Source of the DNA: CAVVAE01 sp963746185
GTDB lineage: Bacteria; Actinomycetota; Actinomycetes; Propionibacteriales; Nocardioidaceae
Direction: 5' to 3'
Length of the DNA stretch: 64,000 nucleotides
Assembly (NCBI GenBank): GCA_963746185.1
Contig: CAVVAE010000004.1
Span: 1,860,001 to 1,924,000, forward strand
Part shown: positions 1-7,589 of the stretch, piece by piece
Layout: the number at the start of each line of letters is the position of its first letter
How positions within the stretch are numbered: position 1 is the first letter of the stretch
The notes under the pieces: generated by a model
The model's database searches: none
Seen by the model: the letters and a program-made list of their open reading frames with translations, nothing else
Told to the model about the DNA's origin: nothing
Made by a program: the position numbers and the translations under genes

Positions 1-789
1 GCCAACACGCGTCGCATGCGCGACGACTACGCCGGTGCACGCTCTCTGCTCACGGAGGCCGTGGCGATTGCCCGGACTCCCGACGGCGCCTCCGTCCTAC
101 CGGAGGTTCTCGTCCACCTCGGTCATGTGCACCTCCAGGGCGGCAACATCGAGGCTGCCGAGGAGTGCCTGACCGAGTCGATCCGGCTGACCCGACATGA
201 CGGCGACACGGGGCTCGAGATGTATGCGCTGGTCGGCCTCGCGTGGATCCGGAACGCGACGGGAGGCGACGACGAGGCCGGGCGCGCCTTCTCCCGGGCT
301 CTCGAGCTCGCCCGCGAGGACCGCCACGTCGCCGGCGAGGCTGCTGCCGAGCTTGGTCTCGGATACGTACTTCTCCGCCGCGGTGACCCGGTCGGTGCCA
401 CTTTCCACTTCCAGAATTTGGAGCAGCTCGCCGATCGGCTCGGCAGCCGCAACTCGCAATTCGAGGCCGTCCTGGGCTCCGCCCTGGCTTGCCGCGAAGC
501 CGACCCCGCGCGGGCGGTCGACCTCGGAGGCAAGGCCCTGGCGATCGCGCGAGAGCTAGAGCAGCGCGCCGATGTCGCCCGCGCGCACGACATCGTGGCG
601 GGAGCCCTCGTGCAGCTCGGGGACAGGTCCGGTGCCGCCGAGCACTGGGATCACGCGCTGGAGCTGCTGGCCGATCTCGGGGTGGACGCGCTCGAGGGTG
701 GAGACATCTCCGTAGCCGCGATTTCCGAGCAACGCGCACGGCTCGACAACCCACGACCCGACGCAGCCGGCGACGATGCCCGGACCTGA
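1..789 (+). CDS. TPR-repeat protein, C-terminal part (5' end outside window)
   Basis: The reading frame is open from base 1, so the gene starts upstream of the window; the first in-frame ATG (16) is probably internal. The visible roughly 260 residues are alpha-helical and built of TPR-like pairs (for example VLVHLGHVHLQGGNIEAAEE and AAAELGLGYVLLRRGDPVGA), with Ala/Leu/Gly at TPR consensus positions. Such a C-terminal TPR array is typical of AfsR/SARP- or LuxR (LAL)-type regulators and of ATPase-TPR proteins. No DNA-binding or ATPase part is visible, so the function cannot be fixed. The gene converges on the RTX-protein gene. Confidence 0.6.
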   Translation, partial: ANTRRMRDDYAGARSLLTEAVAIARTPDGASVLPEVLVHLGHVHLQGGNIEAAEECLTESIRLTRHDGDTGLEMYALVGLAWIRNATGGDDEAGRAFSRALELAREDRHVAGEAAAELGLGYVLLRRGDPVGATFHFQNLEQLADRLGSRNSQFEAVLGSALACREADPARAVDLGGKALAIARELEQRADVARAHDIVAGALVQLGDRSGAAEHWDHALELLADLGVDALEGGDISVAAISEQRARLDNPRPDAAGDDART

Positions 790-846
790 GAGGTCAGATG
801 GATCTGGACTTCTTGCATTTCCAGGGCTGTCTCAACCCATGGCCGC

Positions 847-2223
847 TCAGAAGATCACTGCACAGCTCGACATCCGGACCTCACCGCTGGTGCAACGGTC
901 GGCGCCGTCGTCACCACGGATGGAGTCTGAGCCCAAGCCACCGTCGAGAGTGTCGGCCGCCGAACCACCATAGATGTCGTCGTTGCCGGCGCCACCTTCG
1001 ATGGTGTCGGCCCCGTCACCGCCCCTGATCACGTCTGGTCCATCGCCACCACAGAGCTTGTCGCCGGATCCGAGACCGTCAACTGTGTCCGCCCCTCCGA
1101 GCGCATGGATCACGTCGACGCCTGCGGTGCCCTTGATCACGTCGTTGTCACCGGTCCCGATCTTGGTGGGAGTCATGCCCTGACACTTGGGCGCCACCAC
1201 GGTGTAGCCACAGGACTGGCTCGCCGTGTTCCCTGCTCGGTCAACGGCGGTGAGCACGGTGGACTGTGCTCCGGCGACCGCTGTCGAGACCAGCCTGCTG
1301 ATCGAGGCAGAGGGCGGGCCGGAGAGAGAGTCGGTCACCACGGCACTCACCGTCGCGATCGACTGGCCGAGCTCGAAGATCGGGGCGGCTCCACACGAGA
1401 TGGTTGGCGGCGTGGCGTCACGTTTTACGGTGACCGATCCGGACCCCTGGCCACCGGCTGAGGTCGCCGTACAGGTGTATGCCGTTCCGCCGGAGTCCGC
1501 TGACAAGGTCGACGGGTCACAACCGACGCGTGAGGTGATCGGCGACTCGGCGTCCGTCACGCTCCAGCTCACGGATACGTCCGAGCGGTACCAGCCATTG
1601 TTGCCCAGCGTCCCCGTCACCGTGGGCACGACAACTGGCGCCGTGTAGTCACCGCCCGCCGGGCGCCACAGCCACACTCCACGAACCGAGCTGGCTTCGT
1701 CAGCGGCTGTGCCGAGCCCGACACTCCCGTTGGCAGTGCTGCCCGCCAGTGAGTGGGCGTATGCGGCGAACCCGCCGATGGGGAGGCCCGACGCGGCATC
1801 CTTCGAGGCGGTCCAACCACTGGTCGACTCCGAGTAGGAGTAGGTGCTGGCGCTGTACGTCGTCCACCGCATCACTGCCAGAAAGCTGATTCCTCCCCAG
1901 AAGCCTTCGATGCCTGACACCACAGGGGGTTCGGCCGTCGTGAGTCCGGGTGCGTAGTCGTCCAGCAGGTCACGGACCTGGCCGGCCGTGGCCCAGGTCC
2001 AACCGGTGAGGTTGCGGCCGCGAACCGTGCCCGAGCACGCAGTCGCGCCGTCGGTGGGGCACACCGACGCGACCTCGGTCCACGAGAGCCCGGTCGTCTC
2101 AAACAGTTCCCGCCACTCCCGTCCACCGACGGTGGGCGCCGCGCTTGTTGTGGGGGCACCGACCGAAACCAGGCCGCCCATCAAAGCGGCGACGAGAGCG
2201 AACCGCACAGACCAGTGACGCAT
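847..2223 (-). CDS. Secreted protein with Ig-like region and RTX-type calcium-binding repeats
   Basis: About 458 residues. The start at 2223 is chosen because GGAGG lies 6 bases before this ATG and it leaves a clean signal peptide (MRHWSVRFALVAALMGG, cleavage after TTSAA). An N-terminal region with LTGWTWATAGQVRDLLDDY resembles short motifs of secreted surface proteins. It is followed by Ig-like segments with paired Cys (residues about 200-345) and a C-terminal array of GGxGxDxIxGG nonapeptides (about residues 365-445, e.g. GGDGPDVIRGGDGADTIEGG), the haemolysin-type Ca2+-binding RTX fold. A secreted or surface protein is inferred; no catalytic domain was recognised. The promoter side faces the PhoX-like remnant. 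Confidence 0.8.
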   Translation of the reverse strand: MRHWSVRFALVAALMGGLVSVGAPTTSAAPTVGGREWRELFETTGLSWTEVASVCPTDGATACSGTVRGRNLTGWTWATAGQVRDLLDDYAPGLTTAEPPVVSGIEGFWGGISFLAVMRWTTYSASTYSYSESTSGWTASKDAASGLPIGGFAAYAHSLAGSTANGSVGLGTAADEASSVRGVWLWRPAGGDYTAPVVVPTVTGTLGNNGWYRSDVSVSWSVTDAESPITSRVGCDPSTLSADSGGTAYTCTATSAGGQGSGSVTVKRDATPPTISCGAAPIFELGQSIATVSAVVTDSLSGPPSASISRLVSTAVAGAQSTVLTAVDRAGNTASQSCGYTVVAPKCQGMTPTKIGTGDNDVIKGTAGVDVIHALGGADTVDGLGSGDKLCGGDGPDVIRGGDGADTIEGGAGNDDIYGGSAADTLDGGLGSDSIRGDDGADRCTSGEVRMSSCAVIF

Positions 2224-2277
2224 AGAGACCTCCAAGGCCAACACAAATCACGCTCCACCCGGCAGAACCCGTTGTCC

Positions 2278-2427
2278 ATGGCACGTTGGGGCAGTACCAG
2301 GGCGGCGAATCCGTGCGAACCGGGTGACACGGCCTTCACCGAGGACGGCCGAGTTCTGTTCGTCAACATTGAGACGCCCGGCATCACGCTGGCGATCTCC
2401 GGACCATGGGAGAAGTACCTCGGCTGA
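2278..2427 (+). pseudogene. 3' remnant of a PhoX-like (DUF839) phosphatase gene
   Basis: Only about 50 codons remain. The peptide includes EPGDTAFTEDGRVLFVNIET, then PGITLAISGPW, which resembles the extreme C-terminus of the PhoX/DUF839 beta-propeller phosphatase family (typically FTPDGxTLFVNxQxPG). The upstream part of the frame is not PhoX-like and runs into the 5' end of the divergent RTX gene, so the rest of the gene is absent. Read as a truncated relic between two minus-strand genes. The family assignment is from a short stretch and is tentative. Confidence 0.45.
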
Positions 2428-2442
2428 CACCCGAAGTTCTCG

Positions 2443-2474
2443 GGCCCCGCGATCCACCGCCTGGTCGCGGGGTC
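2443..2474. terminator. Hairpin between remnant and methyltransferase gene
   Basis: GGCCCCGCGA and TCGCGGGGTC form a 9-10 bp stem around a 12-base loop. It sits 11 bases beyond the stop of the minus-strand gene ending at 2485 and 15 bases beyond the PhoX-like remnant stop, so it could end transcription from either side. There is no clear T-tract, as is common in high-GC actinobacteria. Confidence 0.45.
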
Positions 2475-2484
2475 CGAGGTGCAG

Positions 2485-3534
2485 TCAGGCTTTTTCGCCG
2501 AGTGACACGATGTGGTCTGGAAGCCGCTCGTTGTCGCCGTACATGAAGTGGTTCTGCATCCGCTCCGAGAATCTGCTGGCCTCGGTCGTAAGCCCGACCG
2601 CCTCGGCGACCTGGCGGATCAGCATCGGCGACGAACCGCAGCAGACTCCCAGGTAGTTGACTCCGAGGTCTGCGGCTTCCTTGGCGAAAGCACCAACTTC
2701 GTAGCGGTTCGCGTACAACGGGTCGAGAGCGGTAGGGAACGTCCGGCCGTGCGGCGACGGCACGTGGGCACGATCGTCGCTCAGGTTGAAGAACGTCGGC
2801 TCGGACGTGGTCGTCCGATAGGGAATCGGTAGGGCGCCGACGTGGCACGAGACTGCCGCGCGAATCTCGGTCAGCCACGGCATCATCGTCTGGGGCCCAC
2901 GGAAGCAGTTCATGCCCACGACCGTCGCGCCAGCCTGCTCGAGCTGTTGGCAGGTCTCCACGATCCCGACGCCGTCAGCCATCTCGTTCAGCGCCATGGG
3001 GGCAATGGTGAGGACAACCGGCAACCCGGTCGACTTGGCCACCTCAAGTGCAGCCAGCGCCTCTCCGGCGTAGTAGAACGTCTCGCCGATGATCATGTCG
3101 GCGCCGCCCTCGACGGCCCAACCCACCATCTCCTCGAACATCCCTCGAACTTCGCCCTGCTGCTGCTCGTCCGCCGGATCCCAGATATTCGTGTTCGAGA
3201 TGTTGCCCGCCATCAGGTCACCGGGTCGCGCATCGGCGACCTCCCGCGCAATCTGCAGTGCTGCTCGGTTCAGCGGCTCCAGCAAGTCTTCCTTGCCGAT
3301 CACCCTCATTTTCTCGCGGTGCCCGTTGTACGTGAACGCCTCGACGATGTCGGAGCCCGCACGTTGGTAGTCGACATGCAGTGTCTTGAGCGCTTCGGGG
3401 TACTCCAGCGCAACTTCGGGAACGAACTCTCCAGCGCTGAGGTAGCCCCGGCGCTCGAGCTCGAACAAGAACCCCTCGGCACAGATCACGGGACCTGCAT
3501 CGAGACGCTCGGATAGTTGATTGCTGTCACTCAT
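2485..3534 (-). CDS. Homocysteine S-methyltransferase (BHMT-like) family protein
   Basis: 349 residues, a single (beta/alpha)8 barrel of the zinc-dependent homocysteine S-methyltransferase family. The Zn-binding cysteines are visible: one in VVGMNCFRG (about residue 210) and the pair in GVCCGSSP (about residue 305). The N-terminal part has the family pattern (EGFLFELERRGYL, then DYQRAGSDIVEAFTYNGHR, where family members usually have TNTF or similar). It should transfer a methyl group from a methylated donor, possibly a betaine-type compound, to homocysteine; the donor cannot be read from sequence. GAGGAG precedes the ATG. Monocistronic by position. Confidence 0.8.
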   Translation of the reverse strand: MSDSNQLSERLDAGPVICAEGFLFELERRGYLSAGEFVPEVALEYPEALKTLHVDYQRAGSDIVEAFTYNGHREKMRVIGKEDLLEPLNRAALQIAREVADARPGDLMAGNISNTNIWDPADEQQQGEVRGMFEEMVGWAVEGGADMIIGETFYYAGEALAALEVAKSTGLPVVLTIAPMALNEMADGVGIVETCQQLEQAGATVVGMNCFRGPQTMMPWLTEIRAAVSCHVGALPIPYRTTTSEPTFFNLSDDRAHVPSPHGRTFPTALDPLYANRYEVGAFAKEAADLGVNYLGVCCGSSPMLIRQVAEAVGLTTEASRFSERMQNHFMYGDNERLPDHIVSLGEKA

Positions 3535-3689
3535 GGTGGGCTCCTCGGGAATGGAGGGATGGGTCTCGCACGGGAGAGCGATGTGAGGAGGAGCGACGCC
3601 GGCAACGCCTCATCGCTGCGGCGAGTCTAGGCCTCCGCTCCTGAGATGCTCAATCGACCTCGGCAGTAGCGTCCGGCGACGCGGCTGCT

Positions 3690-4340
3690 TCAGCGTTTCG
3701 CGGCTTCTGCGGCCGCCTCGCGATTGCGGCGAGCCATCCGTTCCAGGGTGGTCATGTCGGGCTCGGCAGCCGTGACGTCGTCTGGCCATGCGTCGACGGT
3801 TTCGGTGGCCCACGCTGACCAATCGCGGATCATCAGGTCGAACCGCTCGAGGAAGTCGCCGACCAGGATGAGCCAGGGGAGGCGTTCGGGGAACGGCCCT
3901 TGGCCGTCGACGTAACCACCGGTGATGGCAGCACCGATCCGGGCCTGTTCGTCGAGCCATCCGTTGAGACTGTCAATCGTTGCCAGCAGATCCGTCTTCG
4001 ATCCGTGCTCGGCGAAGAACACCTTCACGAGGTGCTCGAACTCCAGCAAAGGCCGGTCGCTGGCCGGAGGCGACGACACCCACTTGGCCAGCTGGCGGCG
4101 GCCCTTGGCGGTGATGGAGTACACCGTGCGGGGTCGGTTGCCGACGGTGGACGGCGTCGCCTTCGCGAGTCCCAGTGTGACGAGCTTCTTCGGTTCCTCG
4201 TACAGCTTGCTGCGCGTCCGCGGCCAGAACTGACCTAGCGCCCGGTCCATCTGCTGGGCCAGCTCGTAGGTGGTCCAGGGCTTGACGGCCAGCAGCCCGA
4301 GGAGTGCGTACGACGTTGTGGTGAGGTTACGTGCAGCCAT
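3690..4340 (-). CDS. PadR family transcriptional regulator
   Basis: 216 residues with an N-terminal winged helix (TSYALLGLLAVKPWTTYELA, then the arginine-rich recognition region and LGLAKATPSTVGNRPRTVYS) followed by a longer helical C-terminal dimer domain, as in PadR subfamily 1 (PadR/Vir type). ATG at 4340 is preferred over ATG at 4346 because AAGGGA is then 8 bases upstream. It is divergent from a SAM-dependent methyltransferase gene, with two similar dyads between them (4348-4360, 4371-4383), which suggests it represses itself and the neighbour. The inducer is unknown. Confidence 0.85.
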   Translation of the reverse strand: MAARNLTTTSYALLGLLAVKPWTTYELAQQMDRALGQFWPRTRSKLYEEPKKLVTLGLAKATPSTVGNRPRTVYSITAKGRRQLAKWVSSPPASDRPLLEFEHLVKVFFAEHGSKTDLLATIDSLNGWLDEQARIGAAITGGYVDGQGPFPERLPWLILVGDFLERFDLMIRDWSAWATETVDAWPDDVTAAEPDMTTLERMARRNREAAAEAAKR

Positions 4341-4347
4341 TGACATT

Positions 4348-4360
4348 GTCCCTTTGGGAG
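4348..4360. promoter_or_regulatory. Putative PadR operator, proximal copy
   Basis: GTCCCTTTGGGAG is an imperfect dyad that overlaps the ribosome-binding region of the padR gene. It matches the distal perfect dyad at 4371-4383 in its left arm. Centre-to-centre distance is 23 bp, about two helical turns, which would suit two dimers on one DNA face. Confidence 0.5.
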
Positions 4361-4370
4361 TATAGGAATG

Positions 4371-4383
4371 GTCCCTAAGGGAC
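4371..4383. promoter_or_regulatory. Putative PadR operator, distal copy
   Basis: GTCCCT-A-AGGGAC is a perfect 6-bp inverted repeat with a one-base centre, 22 bp before the ATG of the divergent methyltransferase gene and 31 bp before the padR start. It fits a shared operator for both genes. Confidence 0.55.
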
Positions 4384-4404
4384 GATAGCAGGTAGGAGCG
4401 AGGC

Positions 4405-5247
4405 ATGACCATGACGATTGCCAACGTGGAGATGGCCAAGGCATGGGACGGCGAGGAAGGCGATGACTGGACGGACAACGCCGACCGCTATGACGCCGCT
4501 GGTGCTGCGATCTGGCAGCGGTTCCTGGACGCCGATCTGATTGACGCCGAGAGCCGGGTGCTCGACCTCGGGTGCGGCACGGGCCATTCAACGCGTGACG
4601 TCGCCCGGTTGGCATCGAGCGGATCGGCGCTGGGTGTCGACCTCTCCTCACGGATGCTGGGGTTGGCGACGGAACGCAGTGCGGCCGCCGGCCTGACGAA
4701 CATCGAGTTCATCCAGGCCGATGCCCAGGTGCACCCGTTCGAACCCGCAGCGTTCGACATCGCCATCAGCGTGTTTGGTGCCATGTTCTTCGCCGACCGC
4801 GCCGCCGCTTTCGCCAACATCGGCAGGGCAGTGCGGCCTGGAGGCCGCCTCGCGCTCTTAGCCTGGCGAGGGCTGGACGAGAACGCCTGGCTGGTTGCTC
4901 TCCGCGACGCGTTGGCGGCGGGCCGCGAGCTTCCCGCACCGCCGTTCGGCGGGCCTGGCCCGTTCGGACTTGCCGACGTCGACGGCGTGAAGCAGACGCT
5001 CACCGGCGCCGGGTTCAGCGATGTGGTTTTCACGTCGATCGACGAGCCGATGATCTTGGGTGCGGACGCGGAGGACGCGTGGAACTTCGTCCGGACGATG
5101 GGCATCTTCCGCGGCTTGACCAATGGCCTTGACGACGACACGCGCGCCGAGGCGGTCGCGAAGCTCCGGACCATGCTGGTCGATCACGAGACGGCCGACG
5201 GAGTTCGGCTCGAGAGCGCCTCCTGGCTGATTACCGCTTCGCGATAG
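4405..5247 (+). CDS. Class I SAM-dependent methyltransferase
   Basis: 280 residues, Rossmann-fold methyltransferase. Motif I is VLDLGCGTGHSTRD (about residue 52), the acidic residue after beta-2 is in GVDLSSRML, motif II/III is DIAISVFGAMFF, and the post-motif is RPGGRLALLAW. The start fits GGAG 10 bases upstream. Overall pattern is UbiE/arsenite-methyltransferase-like, but the metal-binding cysteines of ArsM are not seen, so the substrate is unknown. Control by the divergent PadR regulator suggests a role in response to a small molecule. It contains a TTA leucine codon (4858-4860), rare in such GC-rich DNA. Confidence 0.85.
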   Translation: MTMTIANVEMAKAWDGEEGDDWTDNADRYDAAGAAIWQRFLDADLIDAESRVLDLGCGTGHSTRDVARLASSGSALGVDLSSRMLGLATERSAAAGLTNIEFIQADAQVHPFEPAAFDIAISVFGAMFFADRAAAFANIGRAVRPGGRLALLAWRGLDENAWLVALRDALAAGRELPAPPFGGPGPFGLADVDGVKQTLTGAGFSDVVFTSIDEPMILGADAEDAWNFVRTMGIFRGLTNGLDDDTRAEAVAKLRTMLVDHETADGVRLESASWLITASR

Positions 5248-5280
5248 GGCGACCAGCGCGCTGCGTGTGAGGATGGAGCC

Positions 5281-5307
5281 ATGGGACGGACGGCCAAACT
5301 CTTGTGA
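5281..5307 (+). other. Possible 8-codon leader ORF coupled to the GNAT gene
   Basis: An ATG preceded by GATGGAG opens a frame MGRTAKLL whose TGA overlaps the GTG start of the acetyltransferase (GTGA). The GNAT gene itself has no Shine-Dalgarno sequence near its GTG, so translation could be coupled through this mini-frame. It may also be chance. Confidence 0.3.
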
Positions 5308-5792
5308 CCGCGACCGACGTGACGCTCCGAGAGATCAGTCCAGCGAACCGTGCGCACGTGGAGTCGCTCCAGGTGTCTGTGGGGCAGGAGAACTTCGTGG
5401 ACGGGGTCGTGCTTTCGCTGGCGGAGGCGGCAGCCACTCCTGGACCCAATCCCTGGTACCGAGCGATCTACGCGGACGAGACTCCCGTGGGCTTCCTGAT
5501 GATCGCCGACGACGTGCCGCCTGGTGACGGTCTCATCCCCTGGCGCTACTACTTGTGGCGCATGCTCATCGACGGCCGCTACCAGCGGCATGGCTACGGC
5601 CGCGCAGCCCTGGACCGCCTCACGGAGTACCTCCGCGAACGACCCGGAGCCGATGCGTTGGTGACCAGCGTCGTGACAGGCGAAGGCTCGCCGCTGGAGT
5701 TCTACCTGAGGTACGGGTTCGAGCTGACCGGAGAGTGGTTCGACCACGAGCAGGTTCTCCGGCTGCCGCTCCCTGCCTCGGCTGGCCAGTGA
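5304..5792 (+). CDS. GNAT family N-acetyltransferase (PaiA/polyamine acetyltransferase-like)
   Basis: 162 residues. It starts in the usual GNAT way (VTLREISPANRAHVESLQVS), has the motif A acetyl-CoA loop in DGRYQRHGYGRAAL (R/QxxGxG/A form) and ends with the FYLRYGFELTGEW motif B region. The pattern resembles Bacillus PaiA/BltD-type spermidine/spermine acetyltransferases, so an amine substrate is possible but unproven. The GTG start is chosen because it gives the standard N-terminus. It converges on the mannosyltransferase gene 10 bases away. Confidence 0.8.
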   Translation: MTATDVTLREISPANRAHVESLQVSVGQENFVDGVVLSLAEAAATPGPNPWYRAIYADETPVGFLMIADDVPPGDGLIPWRYYLWRMLIDGRYQRHGYGRAALDRLTEYLRERPGADALVTSVVTGEGSPLEFYLRYGFELTGEWFDHEQVLRLPLPASAGQ

Positions 5793-5802
5793 CCCGCTGC
5801 AG

Positions 5803-7536
5803 CTAGATCCAGTGCGTGAGCCACATCCGGTTGTTCCACTCAGAGTTCGTGAGCAACCCGTTGGTGAGGATCGGATAGAAGTAGATGAAGTTCACGGCCA
5901 CGGCCAGCACGAAGAGGGCCGCGGCTCCGTGCCCGATGAGTCTTCGGTTGTACGACGACCCGGGTTTCCCCATGATCTTGCCGAGCAGCAAGGTGATCCC
6001 AATGACGGTGAACGGGACGATGGAGACGCCGTAGTAGAAGAAGATCGGCCGGTCGTCGTACCTGACCCAGGGAAGCCACGTCGTCAGCACTCCGACCAGC
6101 GGCACGCCGAAGCGCCAGTCGCGCCGGGTCAGCCAATAGCCCAGCCCTACGAACAGGGCGAACACGCCACCCCACCACAACACCGGTGTCCCGATGGCCA
6201 GCACTTGTTTGACGCACTTCTCGCCTTCAGGGCAGTTGGGGATCACGGTGTTGTCGCCACTGGTCGCGGCAATGCCGAGCGGCCGGTTGATGACGAGCCA
6301 GCCCGCCGGGTTGGACTGGAACGGATGCGTGGCGTCCTTGATGAACGTTCCGGTGTGGAACATGTAGACCTCTTTGTGGTAATTCCACAAGATGTTGAAG
6401 TCGTGAGCGACGTGCTCGACGGTGCCGTGTGGGTTGTCGTCGACGGAGCTCCACGTCCAGTCATTCGCATCGGCCGCGTGCCCGAACTGATCCTCGAACC
6501 GCTGCGCATGCGTGAGGAGGGCCGCCCACGACGCGATGTAGACGATCAGCCCGACCATCAAGACAGACACCACAGCGGGCAGACCGTCGGCGACTGCTGC
6601 CTTCAGCGGCGCCCATTTCACCCCGATGGATCGCCGCGCCCCGGAGTCCCAGGCCCACATCAGCAACGCGAACCCGGCCAGTACGAAGATCGCACTCCAC
6701 TTCGTACCGGCGGCAAGGCCGAAGCAGACGCCGGCGGCGACCCGCCATGGGCGCACCAGGAATCCGCGCACCGGACCGAATTCCCAGCGACTGAACGTCG
6801 GAGATCTCTCGTAGGTCCTCGCCAGTTTGAGCCGGGCCCAGTCGCGATCGGCGACCAGACAGTGGGCCGCGCAGAGCAGCCAGAACGCCAAGAAGATGTC
6901 GAGCAGGGCAAATCGCGACATGACGAAGTGCAGCCCGTCGAGCGCGAGCAGCAGCCCAGCGACGCATCCCAGCAAGGTCGAGCCAGTCAGCCGGCGAACC
7001 AGCCGGCACATCACGAGCACCATCAGCGTGCCCGTCAATGCGGCAGAGAACCGCCAGCCCAACGGCGTCATCCCGAAAATCCACTCGCCAATCGCGATCA
7101 TCCACTTGCCGACCTCGGGATGGACGACCTCACTTGGCTCCTTGGCGAAGATCCCTTCCGTCGACCCGGTGTTGATGATCGCGTCGGCTTCGCTCTCGTC
7201 GGTCTTGTCGTCGTTGATGAAGCTCGACGCATAGTGCTTCACCAGCAGCGAGTAGGCGTCCTTCGCGTAGTACGTCTCGTCGAAGGTGATGTCGTGCGGC
7301 GTCGTCAGGCTCCAGAACTGCAAGACACCGGCCAGCAGCGTGATGATCAACGGCGCGAGCCAACCCCAGAGGGGGTTGCTGCTGTAGGACAGCGGCGTCA
7401 GTCGTCGTCGAAGTCGCGGGAGTGGTTCACCATCGATCGTGCTGCCCAACAGGGCCACGGCACCTTGTCCCGCAACCGGGTCGGGCGCACCAGCATCCGC
7501 ATCGGGAGTCTGGGTCGTGGTCGCCACGCACGCCAT
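5803..7536 (-). CDS. Dolichyl/polyprenyl-phosphate-mannose-protein mannosyltransferase (GT39, PMT)
   Basis: About 577 residues, many membrane segments. The conserved acidic pair of the first extracytoplasmic loop is visible in TFDETYYAKDAY, followed by VHPEVGKWMIAIGEW and the C-terminal PMT domain with GTFIKDATHPFQSNPAGWL. Family members move mannose from polyprenyl-phosphate-mannose to Ser/Thr of proteins crossing the membrane through Sec. The start at 7536 (ATG) is chosen because upstream sequence is low-complexity and runs into the divergent rsmI; a GTG at 7527 is an alternative. The PMT/rsmI divergent arrangement is also seen in mycobacteria (Rv1002c/Rv1003). Confidence 0.9.
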   Translation of the reverse strand: MACVATTTQTPDADAGAPDPVAGQGAVALLGSTIDGEPLPRLRRRLTPLSYSSNPLWGWLAPLIITLLAGVLQFWSLTTPHDITFDETYYAKDAYSLLVKHYASSFINDDKTDESEADAIINTGSTEGIFAKEPSEVVHPEVGKWMIAIGEWIFGMTPLGWRFSAALTGTLMVLVMCRLVRRLTGSTLLGCVAGLLLALDGLHFVMSRFALLDIFLAFWLLCAAHCLVADRDWARLKLARTYERSPTFSRWEFGPVRGFLVRPWRVAAGVCFGLAAGTKWSAIFVLAGFALLMWAWDSGARRSIGVKWAPLKAAVADGLPAVVSVLMVGLIVYIASWAALLTHAQRFEDQFGHAADANDWTWSSVDDNPHGTVEHVAHDFNILWNYHKEVYMFHTGTFIKDATHPFQSNPAGWLVINRPLGIAATSGDNTVIPNCPEGEKCVKQVLAIGTPVLWWGGVFALFVGLGYWLTRRDWRFGVPLVGVLTTWLPWVRYDDRPIFFYYGVSIVPFTVIGITLLLGKIMGKPGSSYNRRLIGHGAAALFVLAVAVNFIYFYPILTNGLLTNSEWNNRMWLTHWI

Positions 7537-7589
7537 CGTACGGACTCGTAGGACGCTCGATTGCCAGGATGGGCTGACATGATGAGAAA

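Noticed and set aside
5812..7551. Long plus-strand open frame of 579 codons opposite the mannosyltransferase
   Set aside because: Composition is Arg/Gln/Pro/His-rich with no domain, and it lies exactly over a clear PMT gene; a GC-rich antisense shadow.
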